Below are positions 1 through 10,722 of a stretch of DNA of 64,000 bases, piece by piece (within the stretch, counting starts at the first letter, position 1; the number at the start of each line of letters is the position of its first letter). Origin of the DNA: an uncultured Pelagibacteraceae bacterium (GTDB lineage: Bacteria > Pseudomonadota > Alphaproteobacteria > Pelagibacterales > Pelagibacteraceae); the NCBI GenBank assembly GCA_902523495.1, contig CABYZU010000001.1, positions 61,101 through 125,100 of the forward strand. The letters run 5' to 3'. The notes under the pieces were generated by a model. The model saw nothing but the letters and a program-made list of their open reading frames with translations, was not told the DNA's origin and did not search any database. The position numbers were made by a program, and so were the translations under genes.

Positions 1-1202
1 GAATAAAAACCAGATAACAAAGGAAAGCCTGTTAAAGCTAAAGTTCCTATTATCATTAATGTGTAAGTATACGGTAATCGTTTCCACACTCCACCCATGT
101 TATTTATATTTTGCTCATCTTTAAATGCATGTATTACGGATCCAGATCCTAAAAATAACAATGCTTTAAAAAATGCATGTGTGAATAAATGAAACATCGC
201 AACGTTATATGCACCTACGCCAGCTGCAAAAAACATATAACCTAATTGACTACATGTGGAATAAGCTATGATCTTTTTTATATCTGTTTGGACTAAAGCT
301 ACACTCGCCGCAAAAAAAGCGGTACTCATACCAATTATGGTAACAATGTTTAAAGCTAATTCTGAATATTCATATATTGGTGAACATCTTACAACTAGAA
401 AAACTCCTGCTGTAACCATAGTAGCTGCATGGATAAGAGCTGAAACTGGAGTTGGTCCCTCCATTGCATCTGGTAACCAAGTATGTAAAAAAATTTGAGC
501 TGATTTACCCATAGCACCAATGAACAATAGTATACAAATTAAATTTATGGCGTTAATTTGAATACCTAAAAAGCTGAGTTCTTCATCTTTAACCGTTGAG
601 ATTTGATCAAAAACCTCCATATAGTTAACTGTGCCAAATAAATAAAAAATTAAGAATATACCAAGAGCAAAACCAAAATCTCCCACTCTATTTACTACGA
701 ATGCTTTAATTGCTGCTGCATTTGCAGATTCTTTTTTGAACCAAAACCCAATCAAAAAGTATGAACAAAGACCTACTCCTTCCCAGCCAAAAAATAATTG
801 AATAAAATTGTCAGCTGTTACCAACATTAACATCGCAAAAGTAAATAGCGATAAGTATGCCATAAATCTTGGTTTGTGAGGGTCATGGGACATATATCCA
901 ATTGAATAGATATGAACCAATGCAGAAATAAAAGTTACAACAACCAACATTACTGCAGATAATGCATCTATTTTCATAGACCAATTTACCTGTAATGATC
1001 CAGAATTAATCCATTTGGCGATTATTATATTTTCTTCATATTGATTAACAATTACTTCATACAATACTAAAGCTGAAATAATTGCTGATATAGATACTAA
1101 TAAGCTAGTAACAATTTCTGAATTTCTGTCTCCTATAAACTTACCAAAGAAACCGGATATAATTGCAGCGATTAGTGGTAACGCAATTATTGAAATTTCC
1201 AT
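1..1202 (-). CDS. nuoL: NADH-quinone oxidoreductase subunit L (5' part, cut by window edge)
   Basis: This is the proton-pumping antiporter-like subunit of respiratory complex I in the inner membrane. The reading frame is open from an ATG at 1202 to the left edge, about 400 codons of a family that usually has 600-650. The translation shows hydrophobic helices and the NuoL signatures [17 protein letters not shown] and, further on, [14 protein letters not shown], where the Lys and acidic residues belong to the proton path. It starts one base before the nuoK stop codon, so it is the next gene of the nuo operon. The C-terminal part, including the lateral helix, lies outside the window. Confidence 0.95.
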   Translation of the reverse strand, partial: MEISIIALPLIAAIISGFFGKFIGDRNSEIVTSLLVSISAIISALVLYEVIVNQYEENIIIAKWINSGSLQVNWSMKIDALSAVMLVVVTFISALVHIYSIGYMSHDPHKPRFMAYLSLFTFAMLMLVTADNFIQLFFGWEGVGLCSYFLIGFWFKKESANAAAIKAFVVNRVGDFGFALGIFLIFYLFGTVNYMEVFDQISTVKDEELSFLGIQINAINLICILLFIGAMGKSAQIFLHTWLPDAMEGPTPVSALIHAATMVTAGVFLVVRCSPIYEYSELALNIVTIIGMSTAFFAASVALVQTDIKKIIAYSTCSQLGYMFFAAGVGAYNVAMFHLFTHAFFKALLFLGSGSVIHAFKDEQNINNMGGVWKRLPYTYTLMIIGTLALTGFPLLSGFY

Positions 1203-1203
1203 T

Positions 1204-1515
1204 TTATCCTTTTAATTTATCTATTTCCTCGACCCGGATAGTTCCAGCATTACGGTAATAGACTACTATTATTGCAAGACCTATTGCTGCTTCTGCTGCG
1301 GCTACAGTTAAAATAAACAATGTAAAAACTTGACCCGTTAAATCGTCAAGATATATTGAAAATGATACTAGATTGATATTTACAGCTAAGAGAATTAATT
1401 CAATACTCATCAAAATCACTATAATATTTTTTCGATTTAAAAAAATTCCAATAACTCCAATACTAAAAATTACCGCACCTAAAGTTAGATAATGACCTAA
1501 ACCAATATCAGTCAT
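1204..1515 (-). CDS. nuoK: NADH-quinone oxidoreductase subunit K
   Basis: Small membrane subunit of complex I (MrpC-like), 103 residues from the ATG at 1515, which matches the usual ~100. A longer frame opens at 1557, but the family start is [10 protein letters not shown], so the extra 14 codons are rejected. Three transmembrane helices are visible, with the conserved helix-2 acidic residue in [10 protein letters not shown] and a second Glu in the [10 protein letters not shown] helix, both part of the proton channel. The start overlaps the end of nuoJ by 8 bases, implying translational coupling. Confidence 0.95.
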   Translation of the reverse strand: MTDIGLGHYLTLGAVIFSIGVIGIFLNRKNIIVILMSIELILLAVNINLVSFSIYLDDLTGQVFTLFILTVAAAEAAIGLAIIVVYYRNAGTIRVEEIDKLKG

Positions 1516-2140
1516 CAATCTTAACTCCCTGATTAGAGGGAACATCCAAAACCTCAACTCCCTCTGATCTTTCCCTAGAAATTTGTTTCAAGTAGCTTTG
1601 TGTCTTAACTCCCTCTCTTTGTCTAAATGTAAGAACAATTGCGCCTATCATTGCAATTAATAAGACCATTCCACTTATTTGAAAAATATGAATATAATCT
1701 GTATACAAAACTTGACCTAATGAGTGGGTATTACTAATTTCATTAGAAACTTTAGAAATAGTAGGATTAAGCAATTCAGGTTTGTATTTCCATCCACCTA
1801 CAACAATTATTAATTCAAAAAATATTATTGTACTTATTATTAAGCCTACTGGAATGTGACCAGAGTTTTGTTTGGAGATAAACCATTGATTTTTTTGTTG
1901 AGCAACGTTTAACATCATCACAACAAACAAGAATAATACTGCAACTGCACCGACGTAAACAATCAGCATTATCATTCCTAGAAACTCTGCTCCAATCATT
2001 ATAAATAGACATGAAATACTTATAAAATCTAAAATTAAAAAAAAAACAGAATGAACAGTATTTTTTGAAACCGTGACCATTATAGCTGAAATAACTGCAA
2101 TAATTGAAAAAGCATAAAAAAATATTGCATGTGCCATCAT
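1508..2140 (-). CDS. nuoJ: NADH-quinone oxidoreductase subunit J
   Basis: Membrane subunit of complex I, 210 residues, with five hydrophobic segments. The stretch [24 protein letters not shown] is the conserved NuoJ helix 3, whose broken (pi-bulge) helix is part of the coupling machinery. The last ~40 residues are a charged cytoplasmic tail ([13 protein letters not shown]...), as in alphaproteobacteria. The gene sits 4 bases after nuoI and overlaps nuoK. Confidence 0.95.
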   Translation of the reverse strand: MMAHAIFFYAFSIIAVISAIMVTVSKNTVHSVFFLILDFISISCLFIMIGAEFLGMIMLIVYVGAVAVLFLFVVMMLNVAQQKNQWFISKQNSGHIPVGLIISTIIFFELIIVVGGWKYKPELLNPTISKVSNEISNTHSLGQVLYTDYIHIFQISGMVLLIAMIGAIVLTFRQREGVKTQSYLKQISRERSEGVEVLDVPSNQGVKIDD

Positions 2141-2144
2141 AAAT

Positions 2145-2630
2145 TTATCTGTAAGGATTATCTGATTTTATATTCGCCGCTAAAATATTTTCCCATCTAT
2201 CACCGTTATCAAGTAATTTTTCTTTAGTATAGTAAAGCTCTTCTCTTGTTTCTGTTGAAAATTCAAAATTTGGACCTTGCACAATTGCATCTACTGGACA
2301 AGATTCTTCACATAAACCACAATAGATGCACTTCATCATATCGATATCGTATCGTGTAGTTTTTCTACTTCCATCAGATCTTTGAGCTGACTCGATTGTA
2401 ATAGCTTGTGCTGGACATACAGCCTCGCATAATTTGCATGCTATACATCTTTCCTCACCATTTGGATATCGCCTTAACGCATGTTCGCCTCTAAATCTTG
2501 GACTAATTTTCCCTTTTTCAAAAGGATAATTAATTGTTTTTTTTGACTTAAACATTTCTTTTAAAGCAATAAGTAAGCCAGTAACAAAATCGACCATTAA
2601 TATTGTTTTAAAAAATCTTGTAATTTTCAT
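2145..2630 (-). CDS. nuoI: NADH-quinone oxidoreductase subunit I (two 4Fe-4S clusters)
   Basis: Peripheral-arm subunit of complex I that carries clusters N6a and N6b and passes electrons from NuoG towards NuoB. It has 161 residues, the normal length. Two ferredoxin-type motifs are intact: C62-x2-C65-x2-C68-x3-C72 ([12 protein letters not shown]) and C101-x2-C104-x2-C107-x3-C111 ([12 protein letters not shown]). The N-terminal ~30 residues form the amphipathic segment that docks on NuoH. It follows nuoH directly, with no gap. Confidence 0.97.
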   Translation of the reverse strand: MKITRFFKTILMVDFVTGLLIALKEMFKSKKTINYPFEKGKISPRFRGEHALRRYPNGEERCIACKLCEAVCPAQAITIESAQRSDGSRKTTRYDIDMMKCIYCGLCEESCPVDAIVQGPNFEFSTETREELYYTKEKLLDNGDRWENILAANIKSDNPYR

Positions 2631-3629
2631 TTAAATTGTAGGCAAAAGGTTAAAATAAAACAGATAACTCGCAGTCAAAACTACATAAATTAATGATAAT
2701 GGAAGAAATATTTTCCAGCCTAATCGCATGAGTTGATCATACCTATATCTTGGTACAACTGCTTTTACTAGAGCAAACAATATAAATAACAATAATATTT
2801 TGAAAGTTAACCATATAGCTCCAGGTATCAAATTAAATGGATATATATCGATAGGTGAAAGCCATCCCCCTAAAAATAAAATTGAGCCTAAAGCACACAT
2901 TAGTAAAATATTGGCATATTCTCCTAACCAGAACATCGCATACATCATTCCAGAGTATTCGGTTTGATATCCGGCAACTAATTCTGCCTCTGCTTCTGGT
3001 AAATCAAATGGTGGTCTATTTGTTTCAGCTAAGGAAGAGATAAAAAAGATTACAAACATTGGAAATAAAGGAATGATGAACCACATATTTTGTTGAGCGA
3101 TTACTATGTCACTTAAATTTAATGATCCCACACATAATAAAACGTTTATAATAATTATACCTATAGAAACTTCATATGAAACCATTTGCGCGGCAGATCT
3201 TATTGAACCTAAAAAAGGATATTTTGAATTTGACGCCCAACCACCCATAATAATTCCGTAAACACCAAGAGAAGATACAGCAAAAATATATAGAATTCCT
3301 ACATTTATATTAGCTAAAACTTGGTCTTTTCCAAAGGGTATAACAGCCCATGCAATTAAAGCTAAAGTCATTGTGATGATAGGAGCTAAAATAAAAATAA
3401 TTTTATTAGAGCTGGCTGGTATAATAATTTCTTTGAAAATATATTTTAAAGCATCTGCTACTGATTGTAACAATCCAAAAGGGCCGACAACATTTGGGCC
3501 TTGCCTTTTTTGAACAAATGCCCAGACTCTCCTATCTAACCAAACAATCATTGCAACTGAAACTAAAACTGGAACTAGAAGAAAAATAATTTTATATACT
3601 TCTCCAAAAACTAAATTTATATAATCCAT
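2631..3629 (-). CDS. nuoH: NADH-quinone oxidoreductase subunit H
   Basis: Membrane subunit at the junction of the two arms of complex I; it forms much of the quinone-binding tunnel. It has 332 residues and about eight transmembrane helices. Diagnostic stretches are [20 protein letters not shown] near residues 33-52, the acidic loop [20 protein letters not shown] around residue 200 and [14 protein letters not shown] near residue 294. It lies between nuoG (3 bases upstream) and nuoI. Confidence 0.97.
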   Translation of the reverse strand: MDYINLVFGEVYKIIFLLVPVLVSVAMIVWLDRRVWAFVQKRQGPNVVGPFGLLQSVADALKYIFKEIIIPASSNKIIFILAPIITMTLALIAWAVIPFGKDQVLANINVGILYIFAVSSLGVYGIIMGGWASNSKYPFLGSIRSAAQMVSYEVSIGIIIINVLLCVGSLNLSDIVIAQQNMWFIIPLFPMFVIFFISSLAETNRPPFDLPEAEAELVAGYQTEYSGMMYAMFWLGEYANILLMCALGSILFLGGWLSPIDIYPFNLIPGAIWLTFKILLLFILFALVKAVVPRYRYDQLMRLGWKIFLPLSLIYVVLTASYLFYFNLLPTI

Positions 3630-3632
3630 TAC

Positions 3633-5666
3633 TTAACCTTCCGTGCCAGTTCCTTTAAATTCAAATTTAGAGTTATTGCAATTCAACATAGTTTTTGACG
3701 ATCGCGCAATCACATTAGAAAAATAATAATCTTTAAAAGTTATTTTTAAGCTTTCATCCTCAAAATTAATTTTACTAACCCTAGTATTAGAAAGATTATT
3801 TTGTTTTTCTTTTTTTAAATTAACGTAATTTAACATACTGCTTTCTAATTCATCTTTATCATTGAAAAGTTTTCTACCATTCATGATCTCTGCAAGATCA
3901 TTTATAATTTGCCAATCTTCTTTAGCGTCGCCTGGGGGATATGAGGCTTTATATGCTTTTTGTATTTTACCCTCTAAATTAGTATAATGACCTGACTGTT
4001 CGGTATAAGCTGCACCTGGTAGGATTATATCTGCTAACTCAGCACCTTTATCTCCGTGACTTCCGATATAAATAACAAACTCATTTTTTTTTTTAAATTT
4101 TAGATTGTCTTGTCCTAAAAGAAAGACTAGATCAAATTTATTATCATTTAAATTCTTAATCATTTCATTTTTTTGATCAATTAAATCAAGGTCTAAATTT
4201 CCAACTGTTGCAGCATCTGAGACCAAAACATTCAAAGGACTCCAATCATCAGAAAATTTATTATTTTTAGACAAAAATTCCTTGAACGAATTAAATAAAA
4301 AATCCGCTGACTTAGATTTTAAAAATGACTCTCCAAATATTATCATTGGTTTTTCAGACTCAACTATGACTTTCGATAATTGATCTTTGTTTTCAAAAAT
4401 ATTTTTAATTGTTTGTGTCTTTCCATTTAAACTTTCGTAAGGATACGTCAAATCACCCACATCATTTAGAGAAATAATTTTTATCTTATTATTAAGATAT
4501 GCTTTTCTTATTCTAGCATTTAGCATTGTTGCCTCAAATCTTGGATTAGTACCGATTAACAGAATTAAGTCTGTATCCTCTATGCCGTTTATCTTTGAAT
4601 TAAATAAATAATTTTCTCTTTTTGAGTTATCAAAAAATATATTATCATCTCTAGATTCATAATTTTTTGTGTCAATTGTTCTTTCAAGAAATTCTTTAAA
4701 TATAAAAGCGGCTTCCATATTAGTTAAATCGCCAACAAAACCTGCTACTTTATTTTTCACTGTATTGTTAATTTTTGACTTAATAATTTTATAAACCTCT
4801 TTCCATGTAGCTTTTTCAAATTTATTGTTATATTTAATATATGGTGTATCCAATCTTTGATTTAGCAAACCATCACAAGCATATCTTGTTTTATCAGATA
4901 TCCATTCTTCATTAATATCCTCGTTGATTATTGGTAAAACTCTTTTTACCTCCCAGTCATACGTATCTACTCTTATATTCGAGCCTACAGCGTCCATAAC
5001 ATCTATTGTTTCTGTTTTTTTTAGCTCCCATGGTCTAGCCTCAAATACATAAGGTTTGGACGTTAATGCGCCTACAGGACATAAATCAATAACATTGCCC
5101 GATAATTCTGATTGAATTGATTTTTCAAGGTATGTAGTAATTTGCATGTCCTCACCTCTTCCGATGGCTCCAAGTTCAGGAACTCCTGCGATTTCAGTAG
5201 CAAATCTTATGCATCTGGTGCAATGAATACACCTTGTCATTTGTGTTTTGATTAGTGGACCCATATTTTTATCAGGAACAGCTCTTTTATTTTCTTTAAA
5301 TCTTGATTTATCAATTCCATAAAACATAGACTGATCTTGAAGATCGCACTCTCCACCTTGGTCACAAACAGGGCAATCTAAAGGATGATTTGCTAGCAAA
5401 AATTCCATTACACCTTTTCTAGATTTTTCTATTTTGGGTGTGTTCGTTTTTATCACCATGCCTTCAGCAGCCGGCATTGCACAAGAGGCTATTGGTTTTG
5501 GAGATTTTTCCATTTCAACAAGACACATTCTACAATTTCCAGCGATTGATAATTTTTCGTGATAACAAAATCTTGGGATTTCTACTCCAGCTTTCTCACA
5601 CGCTTGTAAAACGGTTAAACCTTCTTCAACCTCAACTTCAATATCATTTACTTTTAATTTAAGCAT
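3633..5666 (-). CDS. nuoG: NADH-quinone oxidoreductase subunit G
   Basis: Largest peripheral subunit of complex I, 677 residues, typical of alphaproteobacteria. The N-terminus is a 2Fe-2S domain with C34, C45, C48 and C62. It is followed by the [18 protein letters not shown] segment and a [10 protein letters not shown] 4Fe-4S motif. The remainder is a molybdopterin-oxidoreductase-like domain without a cofactor motif, which has a structural role in this family. The C-terminal third is unusually Lys/Asn-rich and looks fast-evolving compared with the Fe-S part. The gene starts inside the end of nuoF (8-base overlap). Confidence 0.97.
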   Translation of the reverse strand: MLKLKVNDIEVEVEEGLTVLQACEKAGVEIPRFCYHEKLSIAGNCRMCLVEMEKSPKPIASCAMPAAEGMVIKTNTPKIEKSRKGVMEFLLANHPLDCPVCDQGGECDLQDQSMFYGIDKSRFKENKRAVPDKNMGPLIKTQMTRCIHCTRCIRFATEIAGVPELGAIGRGEDMQITTYLEKSIQSELSGNVIDLCPVGALTSKPYVFEARPWELKKTETIDVMDAVGSNIRVDTYDWEVKRVLPIINEDINEEWISDKTRYACDGLLNQRLDTPYIKYNNKFEKATWKEVYKIIKSKINNTVKNKVAGFVGDLTNMEAAFIFKEFLERTIDTKNYESRDDNIFFDNSKRENYLFNSKINGIEDTDLILLIGTNPRFEATMLNARIRKAYLNNKIKIISLNDVGDLTYPYESLNGKTQTIKNIFENKDQLSKVIVESEKPMIIFGESFLKSKSADFLFNSFKEFLSKNNKFSDDWSPLNVLVSDAATVGNLDLDLIDQKNEMIKNLNDNKFDLVFLLGQDNLKFKKKNEFVIYIGSHGDKGAELADIILPGAAYTEQSGHYTNLEGKIQKAYKASYPPGDAKEDWQIINDLAEIMNGRKLFNDKDELESSMLNYVNLKKEKQNNLSNTRVSKINFEDESLKITFKDYYFSNVIARSSKTMLNCNNSKFEFKGTGTEG

Positions 5667-6987
5667 TTTTATCTAATAAATGTTGATCCACTAAATAAGG
5701 AATATTTTGAGTCTCTTTTACAATTGGATCAAAATTATTTCTTTTTTTTATTTCATCTTTGAAATGTCTTAACAATCCTTGAACAGGCCAAGAAGATCCC
5801 TCGCCAAAGGCACAAATAGTGTGACCTTCAATTTGCTTTGTTACATCGCCAAGCATATCTATTTCATCTTTTGACGCTTCTCCTCTAGCCATTCTCTCCA
5901 GCATTCTCCACATCCATCCTGAGCCCTCTCTGCAAGGAGTGCATTGACCACAACTCTCATGTTTGTAAAATCGAGCAATTCTTGCCATACATTTGATTAT
6001 GTCTTGATCTTTATTTATTACAACCACGCCGGCGGTGCCCAAACCACTTTTTTCAGCTACTAATGAATCAAAATCCATAGTTAGTGTTTCACATTTATCT
6101 TTGGGAATAAGTGGCATTGAAGAACCTCCTGGTATCACTGCTTGTAGATTTTCCCATCCGCCTATGACACCTCCTGCATGAACCTCAATCAGTTCTTTTA
6201 ATGGTATGTTCATCTCTTCCTCTACGTTGCATGGATTATTTACATTTCCAGATATACAAAATATTTTTGTTCCAGTGTTTTTTTCTCTACCCAAGGACGC
6301 AAACCATTTACCACCTCTACGTAAAATTGTTGGAATAACGGCTATAGTCTCGACATTATTTATAATTGTCGGACAACCATATAGACCAACTAGTGCCGGA
6401 AAAGGTGGTTTTAATCTTGGCTGACCTTTATTACCTTCAATACTCTCGAGTAATGCTGTCTCTTCGCCACATATATAAGCTCCTGCACCATAATGGATGT
6501 AAATGTCCAAATCCCATCCTGTTCCAGCTGCGTTTTTTCCGATTAATTTTTTTTCATAAGCCTCGTCAATTGCAGCTTGAAGTTTTTGTCCGTCAACAAA
6601 ATACTCACCTCTAATATAAATATAACAAACATGAGCTTGAACCGCGTAAGAAGCTATCAAACATCCCTCAATTAATTTATGAGGTTCAAACCTTAATATA
6701 TCTCTATCTTTGCAGGTTCCTGGTTCTGACTCATCTCCGTTGATCACTAAGTAATGAGGTCTAGATCCAACCTCTTTAGGTGCAAATGACCACTTCAGAC
6801 CCGTCGGAAAACCTGCTCCACCTCTTCCTCTTAGTTGTGAGTCTTTAACTTCATTTATTATCCAATCTCTACCTTTGTCAGTAATTTCTTTTGTATCTAC
6901 CCAATCACCCCTTTTTTGGGATGAGTCTAAATCTGAACCCAAATCATTATATAAATTTTGAAAAATTCTATCTTGATCTTTAAGCAT
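5659..6987 (-). CDS. nuoF: NADH-quinone oxidoreductase subunit F (NADH-binding)
   Basis: Subunit that binds NADH and FMN and holds cluster N3, the electron entry point of complex I. It has 442 residues. The glycine-rich NADH/FMN motif [13 protein letters not shown] spans residues 54-66, and the cluster ligands are C346, C349 and C352 (ESCGQCTPC), with a fourth Cys in HTICAFGEG about 40 residues later. It overlaps nuoE and nuoG by 8 bases each. Confidence 0.97.
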   Translation of the reverse strand: MLKDQDRIFQNLYNDLGSDLDSSQKRGDWVDTKEITDKGRDWIINEVKDSQLRGRGGAGFPTGLKWSFAPKEVGSRPHYLVINGDESEPGTCKDRDILRFEPHKLIEGCLIASYAVQAHVCYIYIRGEYFVDGQKLQAAIDEAYEKKLIGKNAAGTGWDLDIYIHYGAGAYICGEETALLESIEGNKGQPRLKPPFPALVGLYGCPTIINNVETIAVIPTILRRGGKWFASLGREKNTGTKIFCISGNVNNPCNVEEEMNIPLKELIEVHAGGVIGGWENLQAVIPGGSSMPLIPKDKCETLTMDFDSLVAEKSGLGTAGVVVINKDQDIIKCMARIARFYKHESCGQCTPCREGSGWMWRMLERMARGEASKDEIDMLGDVTKQIEGHTICAFGEGSSWPVQGLLRHFKDEIKKRNNFDPIVKETQNIPYLVDQHLLDKNA

Positions 6988-7588
6988 TTTTTAACTCCAT
7001 AAGTGTTTTTCTACCATTTTCAGGTTCGTTATTTATTCTGCCTCTATACGAGCCTGGTTTTGGAATTTCGTCTTTTAATATCTTATCTAAAATTTCTAAA
7101 GTTTTTTCTTTATCTAAATCTTCGTAATAATCATTATTAATTTGCATCATCGGAGCAGTGACGCAAGCTCCTAAGCATTCCACTTCAACCCATGAGCAAT
7201 TTTTATCAGGTAATAATTCATTCTCACTTGGTGAAATCTTTTCCTTACATGCCTCAACTAACTTACCAGCTCCTCTAATCATGCATGGTGTAGTTGTACA
7301 AACTTGTACAAAATATTTTCCTACAGGTGACAAGTTGAACATGCTATAAAAAGTTGCTACTTCGTAAACTTTTATGTAAGGCATATCTAAAAATTTAGCT
7401 ATATATTTCATTGCAACTAAAGGTATCCAATTATTATTTTGTTTTTGAGCTATATATAATAATGCCATTACTGCACTTTGTTTTTTTTCTTTTGGATATT
7501 GGGACATAATTTTATTAGCAGCATCTAAAGAGGATGAGTTAAACTCAAAGTTTTGTGGTTGATCTTTAGCTGGCCTTTTTAAACTCAT
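6980..7588 (-). CDS. nuoE: NADH-quinone oxidoreductase subunit E
   Basis: Thioredoxin-like 2Fe-2S subunit (cluster N1a) of the NADH module, 202 residues. The four cluster cysteines are in [12 protein letters not shown] and in [15 protein letters not shown], the standard pattern. The N-terminal helical domain ([20 protein letters not shown]) is also typical. The C-terminal ~35 residues after the Fe-S fold form a polar tail. The start overlaps the nuoD stop in an ATGA arrangement. Confidence 0.96.
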   Translation of the reverse strand: MSLKRPAKDQPQNFEFNSSSLDAANKIMSQYPKEKKQSAVMALLYIAQKQNNNWIPLVAMKYIAKFLDMPYIKVYEVATFYSMFNLSPVGKYFVQVCTTTPCMIRGAGKLVEACKEKISPSENELLPDKNCSWVEVECLGACVTAPMMQINNDYYEDLDKEKTLEILDKILKDEIPKPGSYRGRINNEPENGRKTLMELKNA

Positions 7589-8760
7589 CTATCAACCTCT
7601 CCAAAAACAATATCTAAAGAACCAAGTACAGCCGGAACATCAGCCAACATATGTCCTTTAATTAAGTAATCCATTGATTGTAAATGAGAAAATCCTGGTG
7701 CCCTAATTTTACACTTATATGGTTTATTTGAACCATCTGAAATCAAGTAAACTCCAAATTCTCCTTTTGGTGCCTCTACAGCAGTATAAATTTCATCCTT
7801 AGGAACACGATATCCCTCAGTAAATAGTTTAAAGTGATGTATTAACGCTTCCATTGATTGTTTAATTTCTTTTTTTGAGGGAGGGGTTATTTTTCCATCA
7901 TAGGTTTTTACCGGACCCTTCTCCATTTTTGCCAAACATTGTTTTATAATTGAAACGCTTTCTTTCATTTCCTCAATCCTACATAAATATCGATCGTAAC
8001 AATCACCATTTTTACCAACAGGAACTTTAAATTCTAATTGATTATAACAATCATATGGTTGAGATTTTCTTAGATCCCAAGGAACCCCTGAACCTCTTAG
8101 CATAACTCCACTAAAAGAATAATCGAGAGCATCTTCTTTTGTTACAATACCAATATCTACATTTCTTTGTTTGAATATTCTATTATCAGTCAATAAGTTT
8201 TCTAAATCATTTATTGTCTTTGGAAAAGTTTCACAAAATTTTGCAATATCATTCTCTAATCCTGCAGGTAGGTCCTGATGGACACCTCCAGCTCTAAAAT
8301 AGTTGGCGTGTAACCTTGACCCAGACGCACGCTCATAAAATGTCATTAGTGTTTCTCTCTCTTCAAATCCCCACAATGATGGAGTTAAAGCACCAACATC
8401 TAACGCTTGTGTTGTAACATTTAGAATATGACTTAAAATTCTACCAATCTCACAAAACATTACTCTTATAAATTGGGCTCTTGTAGGAACCTCTAAATTC
8501 ATGATTTTTTCGATTGCTAGTGCAAAAGCATGTTCTTGATTCATTGGAGCTACATAATCTAGGCGATCAAAATATGGTACTGCTTGCATATAAGTTTTGT
8601 TTTCTATCAACTTTTCTGTTCCCCGATGTAACAAACCTATATGGGGATCTGCTTTTTCAACAACCTCTCCATCTAATTCAAGTATAAGTCTCAAAACACC
8701 ATGAGCCGCTGGATGCTGAGGTCCAAAATTTAAATTTAGATTTTTAATTTTTTTTGTCAT
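7585..8760 (-). CDS. nuoD: NADH-quinone oxidoreductase subunit D
   Basis: Quinone-site subunit (49 kDa homologue) of complex I, 391 residues from the ATG at 8760. A longer frame to 8817 is open, but the family begins at about [21 protein letters not shown], so the upstream codons (inside nuoC) are not used. The quinone-pocket loop [12 protein letters not shown], then [12 protein letters not shown], and the C-terminal [11 protein letters not shown] are all present. It overlaps the end of nuoC by 17 bases; C and D are separate genes, unlike the fused enterobacterial form. Confidence 0.97.
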   Translation of the reverse strand: MTKKIKNLNLNFGPQHPAAHGVLRLILELDGEVVEKADPHIGLLHRGTEKLIENKTYMQAVPYFDRLDYVAPMNQEHAFALAIEKIMNLEVPTRAQFIRVMFCEIGRILSHILNVTTQALDVGALTPSLWGFEERETLMTFYERASGSRLHANYFRAGGVHQDLPAGLENDIAKFCETFPKTINDLENLLTDNRIFKQRNVDIGIVTKEDALDYSFSGVMLRGSGVPWDLRKSQPYDCYNQLEFKVPVGKNGDCYDRYLCRIEEMKESVSIIKQCLAKMEKGPVKTYDGKITPPSKKEIKQSMEALIHHFKLFTEGYRVPKDEIYTAVEAPKGEFGVYLISDGSNKPYKCKIRAPGFSHLQSMDYLIKGHMLADVPAVLGSLDIVFGEVDR

Positions 8761-9349
8761 TATTATTTGTTTGTTCTTTAATATATTTTGTTCCCTCCCA
8801 AGGGCTCTCATAATCAAAATTTCTATAATTTTGCTCTAATTTTACAGGTTCATTAATTACTTTCTTTTTATCTTCGCTATATCTTACTTCCGTATGGCCA
8901 GTTAAAGGAAAATCTTTTCTTAAAGGATGTCCTTCAAAGCCGTAGTCGGTAAGAATTCGTCTTAAGTCTGGATGATCTTTAAAATTCACACCATACATGT
9001 CAAAAACTTCTCTCTCCATCCAATTAGCAGAAGGAAAAATAGAAGTTAATGAGGGAATAACTTCGTTTTCAGTTATACTGTAACTTATAATAGCTCTTTG
9101 ATTAAATTCATGGCTTAAAAATAAATACACAAGTTTAAATCTGAGGGATTCTTCTGGATAATCGACTACTGTTATATCTATTAATTGTTTAAATTTTGTG
9201 TCTTTGTTTGTTTTAAAAAATAAAGTCACATCAATTAAATCTTCCTTATCAATATCAATATAAATTTGATTATGCTTAATTTTAGTGCTATTAATTTTAG
9301 TTCCTAGCTCAGAATTAATTTTTTTTTCCAAATCCACTAAATTTTTCAT
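8744..9349 (-). CDS. nuoC: NADH-quinone oxidoreductase subunit C
   Basis: 30 kDa-type subunit of the complex I connecting module, 201 residues. The signature [42 protein letters not shown] lies at roughly residues 110-151. The last ~25 residues are polar and poorly conserved in appearance (ending in NNNDKKN) and overlap the nuoD start. It follows nuoB by one base. Confidence 0.96.
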   Translation of the reverse strand: MKNLVDLEKKINSELGTKINSTKIKHNQIYIDIDKEDLIDVTLFFKTNKDTKFKQLIDITVVDYPEESLRFKLVYLFLSHEFNQRAIISYSITENEVIPSLTSIFPSANWMEREVFDMYGVNFKDHPDLRRILTDYGFEGHPLRKDFPLTGHTEVRYSEDKKKVINEPVKLEQNYRNFDYESPWEGTKYIKEQTNNNDKKN

Positions 9350-9350
9350 G

Positions 9351-9866
9351 TTATCTTAAAAACGATCCTTTATTTCGTATTTTTTTTTGTAATTGCATTA
9401 TTCCATATAATAAAGACTCAGCTGAAGGCGGGCATCCTGGAACATAAATATCAACTGGGACTATACGATCGCATCCCCTAACAACTGAATAAGAATAGTG
9501 GTAATAACCTCCACCATTCGCACAGCTACCCATAGATATTACATACCTGGGTTCTGGCATTTGATCATAAACTTTTCTCAAAGCAGGAGCCATTTTATTT
9601 GTTAGCGTCCCTGCTACAATCATAACGTCTGATTGTCTTGGAGACCCCCTCGGAGCAGCACCAAATCTTTCTAAATCATATCTTGGCATTGCAGTCTGCA
9701 TCATTTCTACTGCACAACAGGCAAGTCCAAATGTCATCCAATGTAATGAACCTGATCTAGACCAATTAACAAGATTTTCTAATGAAGTGGTTATAAAACC
9801 GTTTTTACTGAAATCATCAGCAATTTGTTTAAATTCTTCGGGTATTTGATCTATTTTGTTTGTCAT
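9351..9866 (-). CDS. nuoB: NADH-quinone oxidoreductase subunit B (cluster N2)
   Basis: Subunit carrying the terminal 4Fe-4S cluster N2, which reduces quinone at the NuoB/NuoD interface. It has 171 residues. The tandem cysteines LACCAVEMM, then MGSCANGGG and VPGCPPSAE give the four N2 ligands. The quinone-pocket stretch [19 protein letters not shown] is intact. The gene sits between nuoA (9-base gap) and nuoC. Confidence 0.98.
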   Translation of the reverse strand: MTNKIDQIPEEFKQIADDFSKNGFITTSLENLVNWSRSGSLHWMTFGLACCAVEMMQTAMPRYDLERFGAAPRGSPRQSDVMIVAGTLTNKMAPALRKVYDQMPEPRYVISMGSCANGGGYYHYSYSVVRGCDRIVPVDIYVPGCPPSAESLLYGIMQLQKKIRNKGSFLR

Positions 9867-9875
9867 TTAAAAATA

Positions 9876-10244
9876 TTATTCCCAATCAAGTGCACCTTTT
9901 TTCCATTCATAAATAAAACCTATAGTAAGTATAAATAAAAAAATCATCATTGACGCAAAACCTAAAATTCCAATATTACCTAAAGAGATTGCCCAGGGAA
10001 ATAAAAATGCAATTTCAAGATCGAAAATTATAAAAAGTATTGCAACAAGATAGAAACGAACATCAAATTCCATTCTTGAATCTTGAAATGGCTCAAATCC
10101 ACATTCGTAAGCTGACAATTTTTCTGGGTCAGGATTTTTAGGAGATAAGATAAAATTTATGATTATAAAAGCACAACTTAATCCAAATGCAATTATCAAA
10201 AATAATATGATAGGTAAATAATCCTTTAAAAAATCCGCAGTCAT
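9876..10244 (-). CDS. nuoA: NADH-quinone oxidoreductase subunit A
   Basis: First gene of the nuo operon; a 122-residue membrane subunit with three transmembrane helices. The conserved loop [22 protein letters not shown] around residues 44-65 contains the Cys that switches exposure between active and deactive complex I. The acidic [10 protein letters not shown] helix is also conserved. The operon promoter must lie in the ~200 bases upstream. Confidence 0.96.
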   Translation of the reverse strand: MTADFLKDYLPIILFLIIAFGLSCAFIIINFILSPKNPDPEKLSAYECGFEPFQDSRMEFDVRFYLVAILFIIFDLEIAFLFPWAISLGNIGILGFASMMIFLFILTIGFIYEWKKGALDWE

Positions 10245-10450
10245 AGAGCTAATAGTGTTAATCTTTGAATAAAAAAATCCTGATAATATTCATAGTTTAA
10301 TAGTTTTATTTAATATTTAAAGTTTTTAAATCTCAGTTAAATTTGTGTTTTTTATAGATATTTTTGTACTTATTAATAGTGCAAATTAGTCACGTATTTA
10401 ATGGCTTATTCATTAATTAAGTTTTGAGATTGATAATAATTATCACTTAA
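10245..10450 (-). promoter_or_regulatory. Leader region of the nuo operon (promoter not resolved)
   Basis: About 205 AT-rich bases between nuoA and tRNA-Asp, the longest gene-free stretch in the window. It must contain the nuo promoter, or a read-through path from the tRNAs. On the minus strand a TTGCAC with AT-rich -10-like words about 17-18 bases further is present near 10340-10390, but the match is too weak to name a promoter. No reading frame longer than a few codons and no riboswitch-like fold was seen. Confidence 0.3.
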
Positions 10451-10527
10451 TGGCGGGAGTGAAGGGACTCGAACCCTCGACCTATCGCGTGACAGGCGAT
10501 CGCTCTAACCAACTGAGCTACACCCCC
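10451..10527 (-). tRNA. tRNA-Asp (GTC)
   Basis: On the minus strand, 77 bases fold as a cloverleaf. The 7-bp acceptor pairs GGGGGTG with CACTCCC (one G-T pair). The D-arm contains AGCTCAGTTGGTTAGAGC, the anticodon loop CTGTCAC reads GTC, and the T-arm carries GGTTCGAGTCC. The 3' CCA is encoded. It follows tRNA-Val by 15 bases, so the two are probably one transcript. Confidence 0.95.
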
Positions 10528-10542
10528 ACAAGTGATGCATTT

Positions 10543-10618
10543 TGGTGGGCAGTAAAGGACTCGAACCTTTGACCCCCTCGGTGTAAACGAGATGCTCTAC
10601 CAACTGAGCTAACCGCCC
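10543..10618 (-). tRNA. tRNA-Val (TAC)
   Basis: 76 bases on the minus strand. Acceptor GGGCGGT pairs with ACTGCCC. The D-arm is AGCTCAGTTGGTAGAGC, the anticodon loop TTTACAC reads TAC (valine), and the T-arm contains GGTTCGAGTCC. The 3' CCA is encoded. It lies directly upstream of tRNA-Asp. Confidence 0.95.
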
Positions 10619-10693
10619 TAAACCAAAATAGAGTGATTTATATCTTTTGGGATAATTACGTCAAGTTCTATTAGTTGTTAAAAGTGGCTAAAA

Positions 10694-10712
10694 AATTATT
10701 TTTTCAATAATT
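10694..10712 (-). terminator. Weak terminator-like hairpin after the aminotransferase gene
   Basis: On the minus strand, AATTATT-GAAAA-AATAATT followed by TTTT lies just past the stop of the aminotransferase gene at 10723. The stem is AT-only (7 bp), so it would be weak. The position before the tRNA pair fits termination, but chance is likely in such AT-rich DNA. Confidence 0.3.
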
Positions 10713-10722
10713 GCTCTTTTTG

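Noticed and set aside
10245..10450. Riboswitch or small RNA upstream of nuoA
   Set aside because: No conserved stem with GC pairs and no known riboswitch consensus was recognised; only AT-rich sequence.
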